From assembly GCA_025267735.1 (NCBI GenBank), contig CM046301.1, forward strand, positions 12,894,190 through 12,958,189: a stretch of DNA of 64,000 nucleotides. Reading direction: 5' to 3'. Both the position numbers and the translations under genes were made by a program. This document shows, in pieces, positions 47,701 through 57,520 of the stretch. The notes beneath the pieces were generated by a model, which saw only the letters and a program-made list of their open reading frames with translations, ran no database searches and was not told the DNA's origin. Positions within the stretch are counted from its first letter, which is position 1, and every line of letters starts with the position of its first letter. The stretch is from Mactra quadrangularis. Taxonomy: Eukaryota > Mollusca > Bivalvia > Venerida > Mactridae.

Positions 47701-50700
47701 CAGAAAGGTACCTGTAAGTACCGACCCCCAAAAAGTTGGTTAGGGTAAATGCAGTGCTATAATATCATAATGTTTAATCATCCCTCTCGCCTGAAATCTT
47801 TTGGACCAGACACTATTATCGTAGGTACTTCACATCTCCTGTGAATACAGAAATAAATACGTTTTTTTCTGTGCAAGTTTCCTTTTATTCTAGTGAACAG
47901 TTTCAGAATACATATGCAGATATTGAATGCACTAATATTACTTTAGATGCACTGAGGCTTACATTTTCTATATATGTGACTGAATTTACATATATGAACA
48001 AACAAACAAGTGGGCTCTGTAATCAAAATGTGGGCGTCCATTTTGTATGTATTAAAAACTTATTTATTACACAGCTTTGTGGAAGTCAGGGGCTAATCAC
48101 AAAAACGTGTGCACATACGCCAACTGAACTTCTACCTAAGATTGCAAGATTTCGATGAAATGTCATAAGAATGGTTTATTTTTTACGAAGTTATTTTTTA
48201 TATGTCTGTAGATTTGATGATTTATTGTTTTAAGGCATTTATTTGACGCCACTTGGGAACTTTTTTGTGCTTAATTACTTTACTTTGACATCCATCGGTT
48301 CCGACTTAAATTGGTCGATGTTTTGTTAGCAGATGATCATTTATTGTGTCATACAATCTTTGTTTGCGTTGGCCGTGTATTGAAAAATAAAGAGTATGGT
48401 GGCTCGGTATAGCCCTCGTGCATTTTCTTCGAGAGCTTCTAATCTCCGTTGGTGTAATTGTTCGTTGAAGTTTGTGAAACATATTGTATTCTTTAAATGT
48501 ATTGTAGTTCCGGTGTTGACTACAAATCATGTGACCAAAATTTGAGGGCTTCACCATTAAGTCAGATCGTATTGTAGCAAAGATTTTAAAGTTTTGAGAG
48601 CGTCTTTGAAATTCTCTCTCCATAAACGTAACTTCAACGTAAATAACTAAGTTACGGAAATTTCGCTATCTTACGTAAGATTCTTATGAATCGGTCACAG
48701 TTCTTTATCAGCCCTGCGTTTAGTAAGCATTTAACGTTAGCCAATCACCGTTACCGTTACGAACGGTTAATTGAACGATCTGTTGAAGTCCGAACGTTTA
48801 AAGATGGCGGACAAGAGAGTCTTTACTTCAATTTATTTGAAGAATTCGGAGAGGAGGACTTGTTTTCTTGTTTGTAAACTTGTTTTTTGTAACTGTATTG
48901 ATCTAAAACAACGGAAGTAACACCGCCGACTTCGTTGAATAGACCTCATCCGGAATTCAAATTTATGTTTTTTCCCTCTGTGCTCAGGCGGTACAAACAA
49001 AGTTTTCTACACATTATTGCTAAACAGCACGAACTATGGATTTAATCATATCGTTCTTTTTACACGTGTTCTCATTGTAACAGTGAAAGTTTGTTTGTAC
49101 CTGAGGGGAAAACCAAAATATTTGAATTCCGGATGTAGTCTACTCGCAATGGCATTTACTAATTAGCAAAATGTAATGGAACTATTTTGTTTCAGGTTGT
49201 TTCATACTCGCATACTATATACCAAAACCGTAAGCTGTTGGCCTTAAACGTTTTCCGCTAACAAGCCGTTCAATAATTACTGTTCGCGAACGTTACGGAA
49301 CGTTACGAAACGTTCGCAGTAACTGAACGCCCTACATTGACAAGTTAAAATGAGTAATTTTATTTACATGTACTATGTGGTAAGATTAAATTCCCCTTTG
49401 GTCTAACATCAATATATTTGTAAACCATGACAATTGAAAACACAATTTAACACCTTTTCTTGATTACATCCCGTTAATCATATGGCATGCCATTGGATTA
49501 GATCTATAAATTATAAAACAACATTCTGTCGAAAAATGTTTAATGAAAGTGAGTTATTATCTTACTTTTATATGAAAATAGTAAAATGGTTATTATCCGT
49601 ACAAAGTAATAAGTAATATCATTTAAAATTATGACATCGTAAAATTATTAAAAATACAATGTTCAGTTAGAGACAAATTTTCTGAAAAAATCTATGGTCG
49701 AAAACACATTTTTACATTAGTGAATTATAGCTAATTTACGTGTGCACATTACATTACCCGTGTCCATTATTGAACACCATACTTATTGTTTGTACTACTT
49801 CTAATGTGTAAAGTTGTATTTTGGACATGTTGGAAATTATGAATTTTAGTTTACAGAGATATTTTATTATACTGATTTCAGACAATGTATCAATTAATTT
49901 GTATTTTTAACTCTTAGTGCATCTGTACGGGGGTGTATACATTTTAAAGCAATGAAGGACATTCATAAATTACATAGTCCTTAATTTCATCATATTTTGG
50001 GCACAGGCTCGGGTAGAGTTGTATCATCCGTAAAACGGTATAAGGTCGGTTTTAGTCTAGACTTCTTTCTCAAAATGGAGGCCAACGAAAAAAACTCACG
50101 ACAAGTCAAGGAAATTTTATGATAGTGATAAAATGATTTGCCTTAGACAACTGTGAGAGAGGCTAGTGACTCTAAATATTATTTTCTCTGTTTTTAGTTC
50201 ATTTGTATCGGAGTTCCACTGACACATCTATGAGTTACGTTCGGGAAGGAAACGGTTTTCTGGGTGATATGATCCATTACGACCTAAACAATTTTCCTGT
50301 TTAATGTCACATAACTTTCTTCATTGGCTTTTAATTAATAAGCTTTTATACGCAATCGACAGATTAACCATTTTTTTGATAAATAAGACCAAGTTTTTGA
50401 AAATCGATCCAGAAAAAAAACCCACAGGAGTCCGTTGAATGAGACAGGTAATTTTTTCGAGGTTTCTGAGGGGATGAGTTACATACCTTTACTATATATA
50501 TATGAGTGTATACAATAATCTTGATGGGACTGTTTCATGCCGGCAGCCTGTGATTTTTGGTAAAGATAATGAATATTATTAAGATGCATAATTTTGATGC
50601 CTTTTTTTCAAACCATTTATCATTAGGGCTAGCGTTAAGAGTTAATTGATTGTTTTAAATGGTTATTAAGGTCCTGTTGTCCGTATTTGTTTCCATGGTT

Positions 50701-53519
50701 GTCTCCAGTGCAATTGGTAGTACATCCATGGATTTTGGAACAATTGCTTGGATTTTAATCCGCGATTCATTGATGGAGTCACTTTTCTTTTGTTCTTTGG
50801 AGAATGCGGTTTCCTTCCTGTTTGACCATGACAAAAATGGTAGTTTGGGGAGTTTAATTGAAATATATCACCTAACACAGTTTTTATAGATTTTCCAAGT
50901 TTTGCTGCTCCAGAAGAATTACTATGCCCTTCATCATAATAAAGATAGGATTTGTTCATAAATAATGGTGTATGATCAACAAATAGAATGTTGTTTTTCT
51001 TACAAGTTGTTAAAGTCTTCTATTTACCTCTGTAATGACTGGTAGAGGTCTGTTTCATCGGCAGTACAGAGGATATGATCAATTTAGATGATTGAAATTT
51101 ATCCTTCATATATATGAGTTATTCTTACATGTATAATGACTGCATCTACATGATTGTTATCAGCCATAAGATCTGGAACAAATTTGTCTTTTATGTGTTT
51201 AATTGTAGCTCCAGGATTTGACTTGATCTGTACATTAACCTTGTTTGATGACATTTTTGAAACATTTAAACATTTTGTAACTGAGTAAACTAGAATAAGT
51301 AAAGATTTTGTTTCATTCCTATCGATTTCTTTTGCTTCAATAGGTTTGGATAAACTTGAAGAGTCTTGTGCTGAATTAGATCTTGTTGTTGTATTTCTTG
51401 TTTTAATAAGGGATAATTTTAATAAGGATATTAGATGAATGGTGTGTTATTTCTTTGATATTGTTGTTATCGATTGTGCTATTCTGACTAAAGGGCTGAT
51501 TCTCTGGTTGCGTTTGCTGTAGTTGCTGTCTATTGCTTCTATTTCGATTATCTCCTATTTTATCAACAATGACTTTTAATATTTCATTTTTTCTTTTGCG
51601 CAGGTTCATATCATCGCTTAAACTTAAAACTTTTGTTACTATTCCACTTTCTTTCATGTTGTCTTTCTCTTTTATTGGTGATTGTAGATTATTTAGTGAT
51701 TTTATTTCCTTTTTAAGTTTTTCAATCTTAGCTTTCTCCTTTTCTAACTCTTCTTCTAAGATTAAAGACTTTGCATTTGAGTTTGCCAGTTCATTTTGAG
51801 TATTTGTTTAGTTCAAAAGATAAAAAAGTTATTTTGTTCAGATTGTTCGAAAGATTTTTATTCGGAGTCTGTTAATGTTTGTTTAATTATTTCTGTAGCT
51901 TCTAGAAGTTGTTATAGCTTTGTTGAAAGATTCGTATTGTCTGTTTTTAGGAGATTATTCTCTTCAGTTATGCAGACTTTTCTTTAGTAAGCTGTTCATT
52001 GACTTGGTTCATTGACTTTTCGTCTTGGTGTAATGAGCCAATGGTACAATTTCCAGGTATATTTGTGTGGTCCAATGCGGTATTTGAATTTGTGTCCATG
52101 CATTCAGGAGATGGAAATATTGCATTACGGATTTAATTGCTTGTGAAAGATACATCTATTTGTCTAAAATTGGTTTCGTCAGAATCAGGTTTGGTTAATT
52201 TTGGTCTAGATATTATTAGATGTCTCTTGTGTTTTTTGAAGCTCTTTTGTCTTGTTTTCGAAATACACATAATCAAGTTTTGGCCCACCCCTTCTTGCTA
52301 TTTAATTCTTTGTTGATTTTTTTTCAAACCACTTGATCCAAATAAAGATTTGTTTAAACTTTTGTTTTTTTGATTAGTTTGTAATTTTTTTTTATTGATA
52401 TGATAGGTGACATATAATAAATGCCTTGTTTAACTGTTGTGGTATCCGATGTTGGTGGTGAAATCGGTTGTGGTTTTTCACCTTTGGATTCTGGAATACT
52501 CATTTGTCACGTTTGATTTTCTCAAGAATAGTATCAAACCACATTTTACAACCAGTACATTGTATAAGCATTGTTAAAGTGTTTAGATAAATTTTTATTG
52601 CAACTTTCTTGTTGGAAATATTTATTGTTGTTGTCAAACCTGTATTGTCCTTTATTGGCGCTATATTATACGAAGAATTCAATACTTTCTGCATCTTCTC
52701 AAAAAAAGGTGATACGTACATTGTCACTAATTGGACTAACAGGTCATTGATAGAATACCCTTAAAATCCTCAATATCTAATGATGGATGGTTGGTTGCCA
52801 TAGTTTTTATGTTTTAGTCCCTGGGCTGTAAAATGAGTAGTTGTAAATACTGGTAAATCGCCTATTTCTTGTCTGATGAAGCTGATAGCTGTCAGTAGAT
52901 AGATACTTCTTTTGTGTGTTAGATGGTGAAACACTATTAGGTTTTTGAGTCCTCAGGCAATGTCAATGTGACAGTTTGTGTTAAAAATGCTTTATATGTC
53001 CTAAATCCAACAAATTAATCCTCAATTTCCTAATTTTGTAGTACAAAATATAATATAAGGTATCCTAATCCAAATCCAGAGAGAATTATCCACAAGTACA
53101 TATATTTTTTATCTTGTTTTTCCATGTAGATCACTAATTATTAATATAAGTAGTCAGAGCAATGAAAACATGTCTGTACCCTTTAAAGTCACTGAATAAT
53201 GAAAAATATATTGTAAGATAGATTATTTTAATGTTTTATTACATAAAATATCCGAACCTGATTATTTTTGTCTTTTTCAGACAGAGAAAATTTTTCTGAG
53301 CTGGTTGTTTCTGGAAGAAGCATTAATGGAACTCGGATATTTCTGGTTAGTCGGTTGACTGACAGAGTATTGATCATTATAGCTAGAATTATGTACCTTA
53401 ATTCAAAACAATACCCCCTTCATATAAACATACACCATAATGCAACGCATCGCATTACCCTACAACGGCACTACTTTCTAAATTTATCGCACGAAAACAG
53501 CAACGAAAAAATAGATTAA
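35627..53519 (+). CDS. Predicted host gene with phase-1 microexons (partial, 3' end)
   Basis: Five exons: 35627-35680 (54 nt), 42926-42943 (18), 43554-43580 (27), 44453-44479 (27) and 53281-53519 (239 with TAA). All internal exons are multiples of three and every junction is phase 1, so the frame stays open for about 120 codons. Donors are gtgagt then gtaagt three times; acceptors all follow T-rich tracts. The product has an acidic/basic start (SDRERRG), a Pro/Gly/Thr middle (PPETGG, LGGTVP) and a longer C-terminal exon. I do not recognise the family. No start codon or signal peptide was found, so 5' exons are missing. AATAAA is seen only at 54311. Phase-1 symmetric microexons can be skipped without frame change. 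Confidence 0.55.
35681..37421. other. Intron sequence, first path ('x')
   Basis: Non-coding and AT-rich. A 19-nt segment at 36501-36519 between ctgcag and gtaaaa was considered as an exon but breaks the frame. Confidence 0.4.
35762..35883 (+). repeat. Duplicated segment A, copy 1
   Basis: Identical over 122 bp to 37577-37698; begins tttatttcctagttcgatcc. Sequence on either side is unrelated. Confidence 0.95.
37422..37577 (+). repeat. Duplicated segment B, copy 1
   Basis: Identical over 156 bp to 42386-42541; begins taattctctaacaaacttct. Its last base is the first base of A copy 2, so the two duplicated blocks abut with 1 bp shared. Confidence 0.95.
37577..37698 (+). repeat. Duplicated segment A, copy 2
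   Basis: Exact copy of 35762-35883, directly joined to B copy 1. Confidence 0.95.
38074..38610 (+). repeat. Degenerate ~20-bp minisatellite
   Basis: Units of the form AACATGCCATTCGGCTWTAA (20 bp) repeat about 26 times. Units near 38520-38610 are nearly identical; those near 38074 are strongly diverged, a homogeneity gradient. A 77-codon open frame over part of it follows the repeat and is not a gene. Confidence 0.85.
38611..42385. other. Intron sequence, second path ('y')
   Basis: Non-coding, AT-rich. At 39552-39554 a GCG sits between a strong acceptor (cttttctacactcttag) and gtaagg, a theoretical 3-nt exon in phase with the gene, but unsupported. Confidence 0.4.
42386..42541 (+). repeat. 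Duplicated segment B, copy 2
   Basis: Exact copy of 37422-37577. Confidence 0.95.
42542..42925. other. Intron sequence before exon b
   Basis: Non-coding; ends in the acceptor attttttatttcag. Confidence 0.4.
42926..42943 (+). CDS. Exon b (18 nt microexon)
   Basis: TGCCTCCAGAAACAGGAG between a T-rich acceptor and gtaagttaat. Adds L-P-P-E-T-G in phase 1. Confidence 0.5.
43150..43216 (-). mobile_element. tRNA-like SINE-head remnant
   Basis: The minus strand reads agtggctaagtggttaggac and later ccaactccgtgttgg, A- and B-box-like but the B box is degenerate. Confidence 0.35.
43432..43470 (+). mobile_element. Retroelement 3'-tail fragment
   Basis: ttggtgcgccgtaaaaccaa followed by A/C-rich sequence, the same 3' end as the LINE finishing at 27935. 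Confidence 0.6.
43554..43580 (+). CDS. Exon c (27 nt microexon)
   Basis: Between aaacctttttcag and gtaagtattt. Adds G-I-T-L-G-G-T-V-P in phase 1. Confidence 0.5.
43581..44452. other. Intron sequence
   Basis: Non-coding; ends with ttttctcttttcatattgta then aacag. Confidence 0.4.
44453..44479 (+). CDS. Exon d (27 nt microexon)
   Basis: Between a pyrimidine-rich acceptor and gtaagtattt. Adds V-Q-L-N-G-L-Q-E-T in phase 1. The donor decamer gtaagtattt is identical to that of exon c. Confidence 0.5.
44841..46950 (-). pseudogene. CR1-like ORF2: reverse transcriptase and C-terminus
   Basis: On the minus strand: IIDNKEMADTF near 46630, then GKLSEPGHITPGVSQGSVLG and PLLLIMYINEMTNDLK (46090-45890), clear RT block. 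The catalytic box following it reads F-A-Y-V-T-T at 45850-45870, so both aspartates of the expected F-A-D-D are replaced. Downstream frames are broken; the 3' end is at ~44841. Confidence 0.85.
46951..47673 (-). pseudogene. CR1-like ORF2: endonuclease
   Basis: On the minus strand: IIVSEHPEIDIL, ETFLNDNFIDYEFISDNYHL, FRKDRNSNVEAFYSI, all typical of the first half of APE endonucleases. The reading YDEIK from 49985-50010 joins it once the TTAA element is removed. Confidence 0.85.
47678..49980. mobile_element. TTAA-inserted DNA element, copy 2 (2303 bp)
   Basis: TTAA at 47674-47677 and 49981-49984; termini GGACTATGT inverted. Homologous to 20345-23724 in the same orientation. Removal rejoins LINE endonuclease codons YDE-I-KIIVSEH. 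Contains a fold-back around 48952-49135 (ccggaattcaaat…ttgaattccgg) and the AACGTTACGAAACGTT block. A 63-codon open frame (48686) aligns with one in copy 1 but differences are mostly amino-acid-changing, so I do not call it a gene. Confidence 0.9.
50660..52801 (-). pseudogene. CR1-like ORF1 with PHD-like, coiled-coil and SGNH-esterase parts
   Basis: Starts MATNHPSLDIEDFKGILS at 52801. A CTGCKMWFD motif (52530-52560) matches the end of a PHD finger. A charged Glu/Lys segment (51660-51800) would form a coiled coil. Near 51130-51250 it reads PGATIKHIKDKFVPDL and DAVIIHV, the SGNH-hydrolase block, and near 50900-50960 YYDEGHSNSSGAAKLGKSI, the catalytic Asp-x-x-His block altered to DEGH. Stops and frameshifts separate the pieces. 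ORF1 of CR1 elements binds RNA; the esterase role is not settled. Confidence 0.75.
52811..53280. other. Intron sequence before the terminal exon
   Basis: Non-coding; ends with the acceptor gattatttttgtctttttcag. Confidence 0.4.
53281..53519 (+). CDS. Terminal exon e of the microexon gene
   Basis: After a strong acceptor, phase 1 gives N-R-E-N-F-S-E-L-V-V-S-G-R-S-I-N-G-T, then about 60 more residues, with a hydrophobic run RVLIIIARIMYL and a His/Asn-rich end, stop TAA at 53517. The frame would also be open just upstream, so coding status rests on the phase match with exons a-d. Confidence 0.45.
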
Positions 53520-54035
53520 TTACAAAACCACAACATGTAAGTCGTTTATTGAAGAAGACATTAATATACATGTATCTTTAACTATTGACGATTCTTGCAT
53601 TGACTCCTCTATGAATCAGATAATCGTACAATTTGTGCAAATGTTTTTGCATTTTTGTTTTACATGTTCGAAAATCCATTCTGTCAATTAAGTGACGTCA
53701 CAATTTTCGGCACCGGACAAAACATACATCAGATGACATGTGTCCCCACAGTCTAAAGCACTCGTTCGTAATTTAAGAAACGGACATTGTAAAAAGATTT
53801 ATAACCGTGCAATATGTACATTTGTACAAATACCGTTTAAAGGGAGATAATTCAAAACTTTTTTCATTACTTGACATATTAAAAAGAACGCTGTTGTTTT
53901 TATTTATAAAGCATGTCAAAACGAGTACCTGTGCTTTATTCTGTAACAAAACATAGTAACACATTATTTCGATTTCAATTTAGAAATGAAATAGTCAAAC
54001 TGCAGCTTGTTCAGTAACAACTGTTAGCGAACGTT
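53520..54035. other. Possible 3' untranslated region, otherwise nothing
   Basis: No canonical AATAAA close to the stop. Bases 54018-54035 (actgttagcgaacgtta) begin a third, short copy of the AACGTT block of the TTAA elements. Confidence 0.35.
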
Positions 54036-54170
54036 ATGGGTATTGGACAAATCAATCCGAAGACAACTCAACCTGTGGACAACTCAACTAAAGTTGGGAC
54101 AACCCAACCTGTTACTAGGGTATTGAGTTGTCTCGGGTTAAGTTGTCTTTGGGTTGAGTTTTTCTAACCC
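54036..54170. repeat. Small fold-back element of GACAACTCAACC motifs
   Basis: Repeated acaactcaacc/t on the left and gttgagttgtc, ggttaagttgtc, ggttgagt on the right, ends TGGGTATTGG and TAGGGTTAG (inverted). It interrupts the AACGTTACAGAAC block: aacgtta lies on both sides, so it is an insertion. Confidence 0.7.
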
Positions 54171-54589
54171 TAACGTTACAGAACAATTTGGAACGTTCGG
54201 ATAATTGAACACGCTACATAACTCGGTAGGAAACTTACTCATTTTTAAATGTCAGAATATAAATACATGTAACATACAGTTTTCTCATTGCCATTATAGT
54301 TTGTCGTAGAATAAAACATGATACATGTACTTGTTATGATATGCTTATAAATTAACTCGAGCGAAAGCACTCGATATCTAATTTCGGCACTTCAAAATCA
54401 AAACTCGTGCCTTAATTTTTGCACATGAAAGCTGGTGACTGAGATTTATTCTTAAAAGAAGGAAATAATGCATTTTACTTCTGAAGTATACTTACTTAAA
54501 TAGAGTGTGTATTTATTACAGAGTCGAGGTGGTACTTTGACAGACATTACATATCACCATACTTGATTAAGTGGCTAAGAGACAGTGAT

Positions 54590-54720
54590 GGGACCGTGAT
54601 ATTGGTTCGAGAGTTTGACTCAGTCCTGTTCGACTCAAAAGAGTAGTGGTTAGCATGTCTGACTTCAAATCTGGAGATTGCAAGTTCCAGCCGGGTCATA
54701 CCCGATACATGATTTGTTGG
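54590..54720 (+). mobile_element. tRNA-like SINE-head remnant
   Basis: gagtagtggttagcatgtct (A-box-like) and gcaagttccagccgggtc (B-box-like) with a plausible anticodon arm between. No SINE tail found. Confidence 0.4.
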
Positions 54721-55490
54721 CCTTGTCACATGATTTGCCTTGGTCCAATCAGAAGGGACGTGGCCAGTTTGTAGGGACTCCTGAAATATTAGTGACAACT
54801 TACCGTAACTATAGCCACTGCCTTATTTTAAAGTTTACAGTTAATTACTAATTTTTTCAATAATAAATTAAAGAAATATATATATTATTAATTTTTGTAT
54901 CATAACATTTAAATGAATCTAGTGTGAAAAACCTGTATTTTGCCAGTGGACTCTTTTTGTAATTTGCCCTAACATATTTCAACTTAAACTTGGAATAGTT
55001 ATCTAACAAATTTTACCCAGCATTCATTGTAACTGTCAATTAGGTATTATGCAACATTTTTATATAGATCTTATCTGATGTCAGGATCTCAAAGTTCTAG
55101 CACTCAGCATGGTGTCTTTTTGGCTCTTTGATTCACATATTTTTCGGTATATATTACTGGATTTTTGCTTTGACCAGCTAAGTATCACATAAGTTATTTC
55201 AACCAATGTCCAAGTCAATTGGAGCTCACCAGGGTATCTTTGTTCCACCCAAAGGTTATGTAGTACCAATAGGCACCTAGAGGTGTAAATGTATTGTAGA
55301 TTTATGGTACAGATAGGATAAATTATATAGAAAATAGTGACTTTGTAGACTAATTTTTTAACGTTTAAATATTTAAATGTTTTTAAAATTCTTTTCAATG
55401 ATTATTGACATAGTTATAGGCAAATTTAAGGATGCTATTTCCTTAGTAACCAGAATACTATATTTAAATAAGCTTATATAATATTGTTAA
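54721..55490. other. Non-coding stretch
   Basis: Nothing recognisable. Confidence 0.4.
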
Positions 55491-55731
55491 TTTGCTTGAT
55501 TTTGTCAATTTACAGGCTATTAGCATTTTAACTTTTAAAATGATTTTAACTCATCAAAATCACATTTTCACTGTTTCTCAAGATAAGTTATCTATGAAAA
55601 TGTTTTATTTGATTGGTATGATATATAGATGAATAATATGTGCTTATTTTTGTAATAATATTGTTTATTACGAGTTTATACGCAATTTAATGATATTATT
55701 CATCAAAATCACTTTTTCACTATTTCTTAAG
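55491..55731 (+). repeat. AT-rich ~150-bp tandem units (left part)
   Basis: Units at 55548 and 55695 share (a/t)tcatcaaaatcac, ttttcact and tttct(c/t)aag. The array continues at 61781-62000 after the transposon; a unit there reads attcatcaaagtcat then tctcttaagataaattattc. Confidence 0.6.
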
Positions 55732-56643
55732 GGGTCATTCCATACCAAATCACCCAAAAATTTTCCCAGTTCATGTCATGGATTTTGCTGAAATTTTAAC
55801 CACATCAAATTTAATCTTATTCATGGAGAAATCCAAAATTTTAGTATTGTACTCCAAATAGTTATTAAGATACAGACGTTTGAAGTTGGTATGTATAGCT
55901 CTTTTATTAGATCTAGAATTTTATTAGATTTTAGCCATCTTTGAGTGAAAAATTTTGATAGAAAGAATGCTCCTAGAATCTCCATATAGCATATTTGTAC
56001 TCACATTTAGGTACATATTTGAATTAATTAATTAATTAGTACCTTATTATTTCATATTTTGAGAAAATTTGAGCCGAAAATGGCCCCGCAGCCATTTTGA
56101 ACAAAAAGTATCAAGAATGCTGTAGAAATGTTGAATATGAAGTTCTATATTTTCTTTATTAGTAAGCATATTACTTTAAAACTTTTATGGAATTGTTGTA
56201 TAAGAATACTGAATATGAATATGATCATATATTATTATTACATCATTAAAGAAAAAAGGGTTTTAATTTTTACAAGGGTACCCCCCCTTTTCTTCTGTTT
56301 TTTTTACAAGTTCAATGTGCTATATCTTTAGTATTTGTAAAGATATTCTGATAAAAAACAGGTATACATGTTTAGTTTATTGTCCTTATTGATGTTATGA
56401 TACAGTTTAAAGCAATTAGTTTTAGAGATAATTGTCTCTGAAAGTGGTCAAAAATTGAAATTATCAGTTTTGGCCATGGTGTTCAAGGTGCCGTAAAAAA
56501 ATAGGGACAATTGCTAAAGCTTTGAAACTTTTTGTTTACATTGCCCTACTATAAATAATTATCATATTAAAAAATTGTAATGTTTTTCCTTTTGTTAAAA
56601 GATCATGTTAAAAAACTACAATTTTGGACCAAATTCAGCTATG
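55732..56643 (+). repeat. Left terminal inverted repeat
   Basis: Pairs with 60850-61776. It contains a poly-C tract (56280-56287) matched by poly-G on the other arm (61223-61230). Confidence 0.9.
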
Positions 56644-57520
56644 TTGTCGTGCATTCATTTTTATAGTAATTATTCTGTTTTGACAGATTCTTTATTAGAG
56701 TGCCGTGTTTTTTTGGCAGATCTAAATTTTATATTTAGATTATTGATTAATAGTAAAAAGTAAGGTTTGGAATTATTGCTTTTTATTTGTACAAGGGGGA
56801 TATAGAGTTAATAGAAGATAGAGGTTAATTGGTACCTTGTCCACTCAATTTCTCAGCACCTATATTACTGTTTCAAAATTAAGACATATACCAGGTATCA
56901 CTTAGACATGTCTATTTTCCATTTTGATTTATTCTATTGATTTTCACCCAGATTTTTCAACGAAAAAAGTTGGTTAATGGATTGAAGAAACACATGTGGA
57001 CGGCAGTTAGGCCTGCGGGTGTCCGGTGTCGTTGACAATTGCGTTTAAGTTTTCAATTTGGCATATATCTCTGCCATTTATAATCAGATCTTTATGAAAC
57101 TTCATACAATGATAACATACCATGTGATATACAGAATTAGACAGTAACCACAACTCTACCTGCCTTTATTATGGATTATTTTCCTATGATTTTTTTGTGT
57201 TCGAGTGTTTAAATCCGGCTTTAATGTGGTTTTCACATTACATTTCTGGGAGGTCTGTGCTATCATTAATACAAGAGGCTGCATTGTTACAGTTCTTTTG
57301 GAATGTGCACCCCTTCAATTGATAACTAGATGTGACATGAAAACTTTAGCCCTTGTTTTCCTGGACAAAATTCTAACCAGTACTAAATTTCTCATCTATG
57401 TGGGGGCTACTTTTTGATAGGGAAAGTGAATTATTTATGTAAAATTTTCATGGAGAGGTTAAAAAATACTCGTGGTTAGCATATTATTTTATTTAAAGTA
57501 TGTTATAAATTTGGAATAAT
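56644..57520. other. Transposon interior, 3' of the transposase
   Basis: Non-coding. The part at 57000-57130 (ggcctgcgggtgtccggtgt, catatatctctgccattta) looks like a dispersed mollusc repeat. Confidence 0.4.

Larger units (their letters stand above)
44841..52810 (-). mobile_element. Near-complete CR1-like LINE, antisense in the last intron
   Basis: Runs from ~52810 (5') to 44841 (3'), about 5.7 kb after removing the TTAA element. ORF1 (50660-52801) carries PHD-like and SGNH-esterase-like regions; ORF2 carries APE endonuclease and RT. The 3' end reads, on the minus strand, gctttgcctgagttgcctct then ataaataaagtc. PHD and esterase domains in ORF1 are established for CR1-clade elements. Broken by stops and frameshifts. 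A 600-bp stretch (50000-50650) between the ORFs is not recognisably LINE. Confidence 0.85.

Noticed and set aside
57205..57417. 70-codon plus-strand frame inside the Sola-like element
   Set aside because: No motif, and it lies on the opposite strand in non-coding interior.
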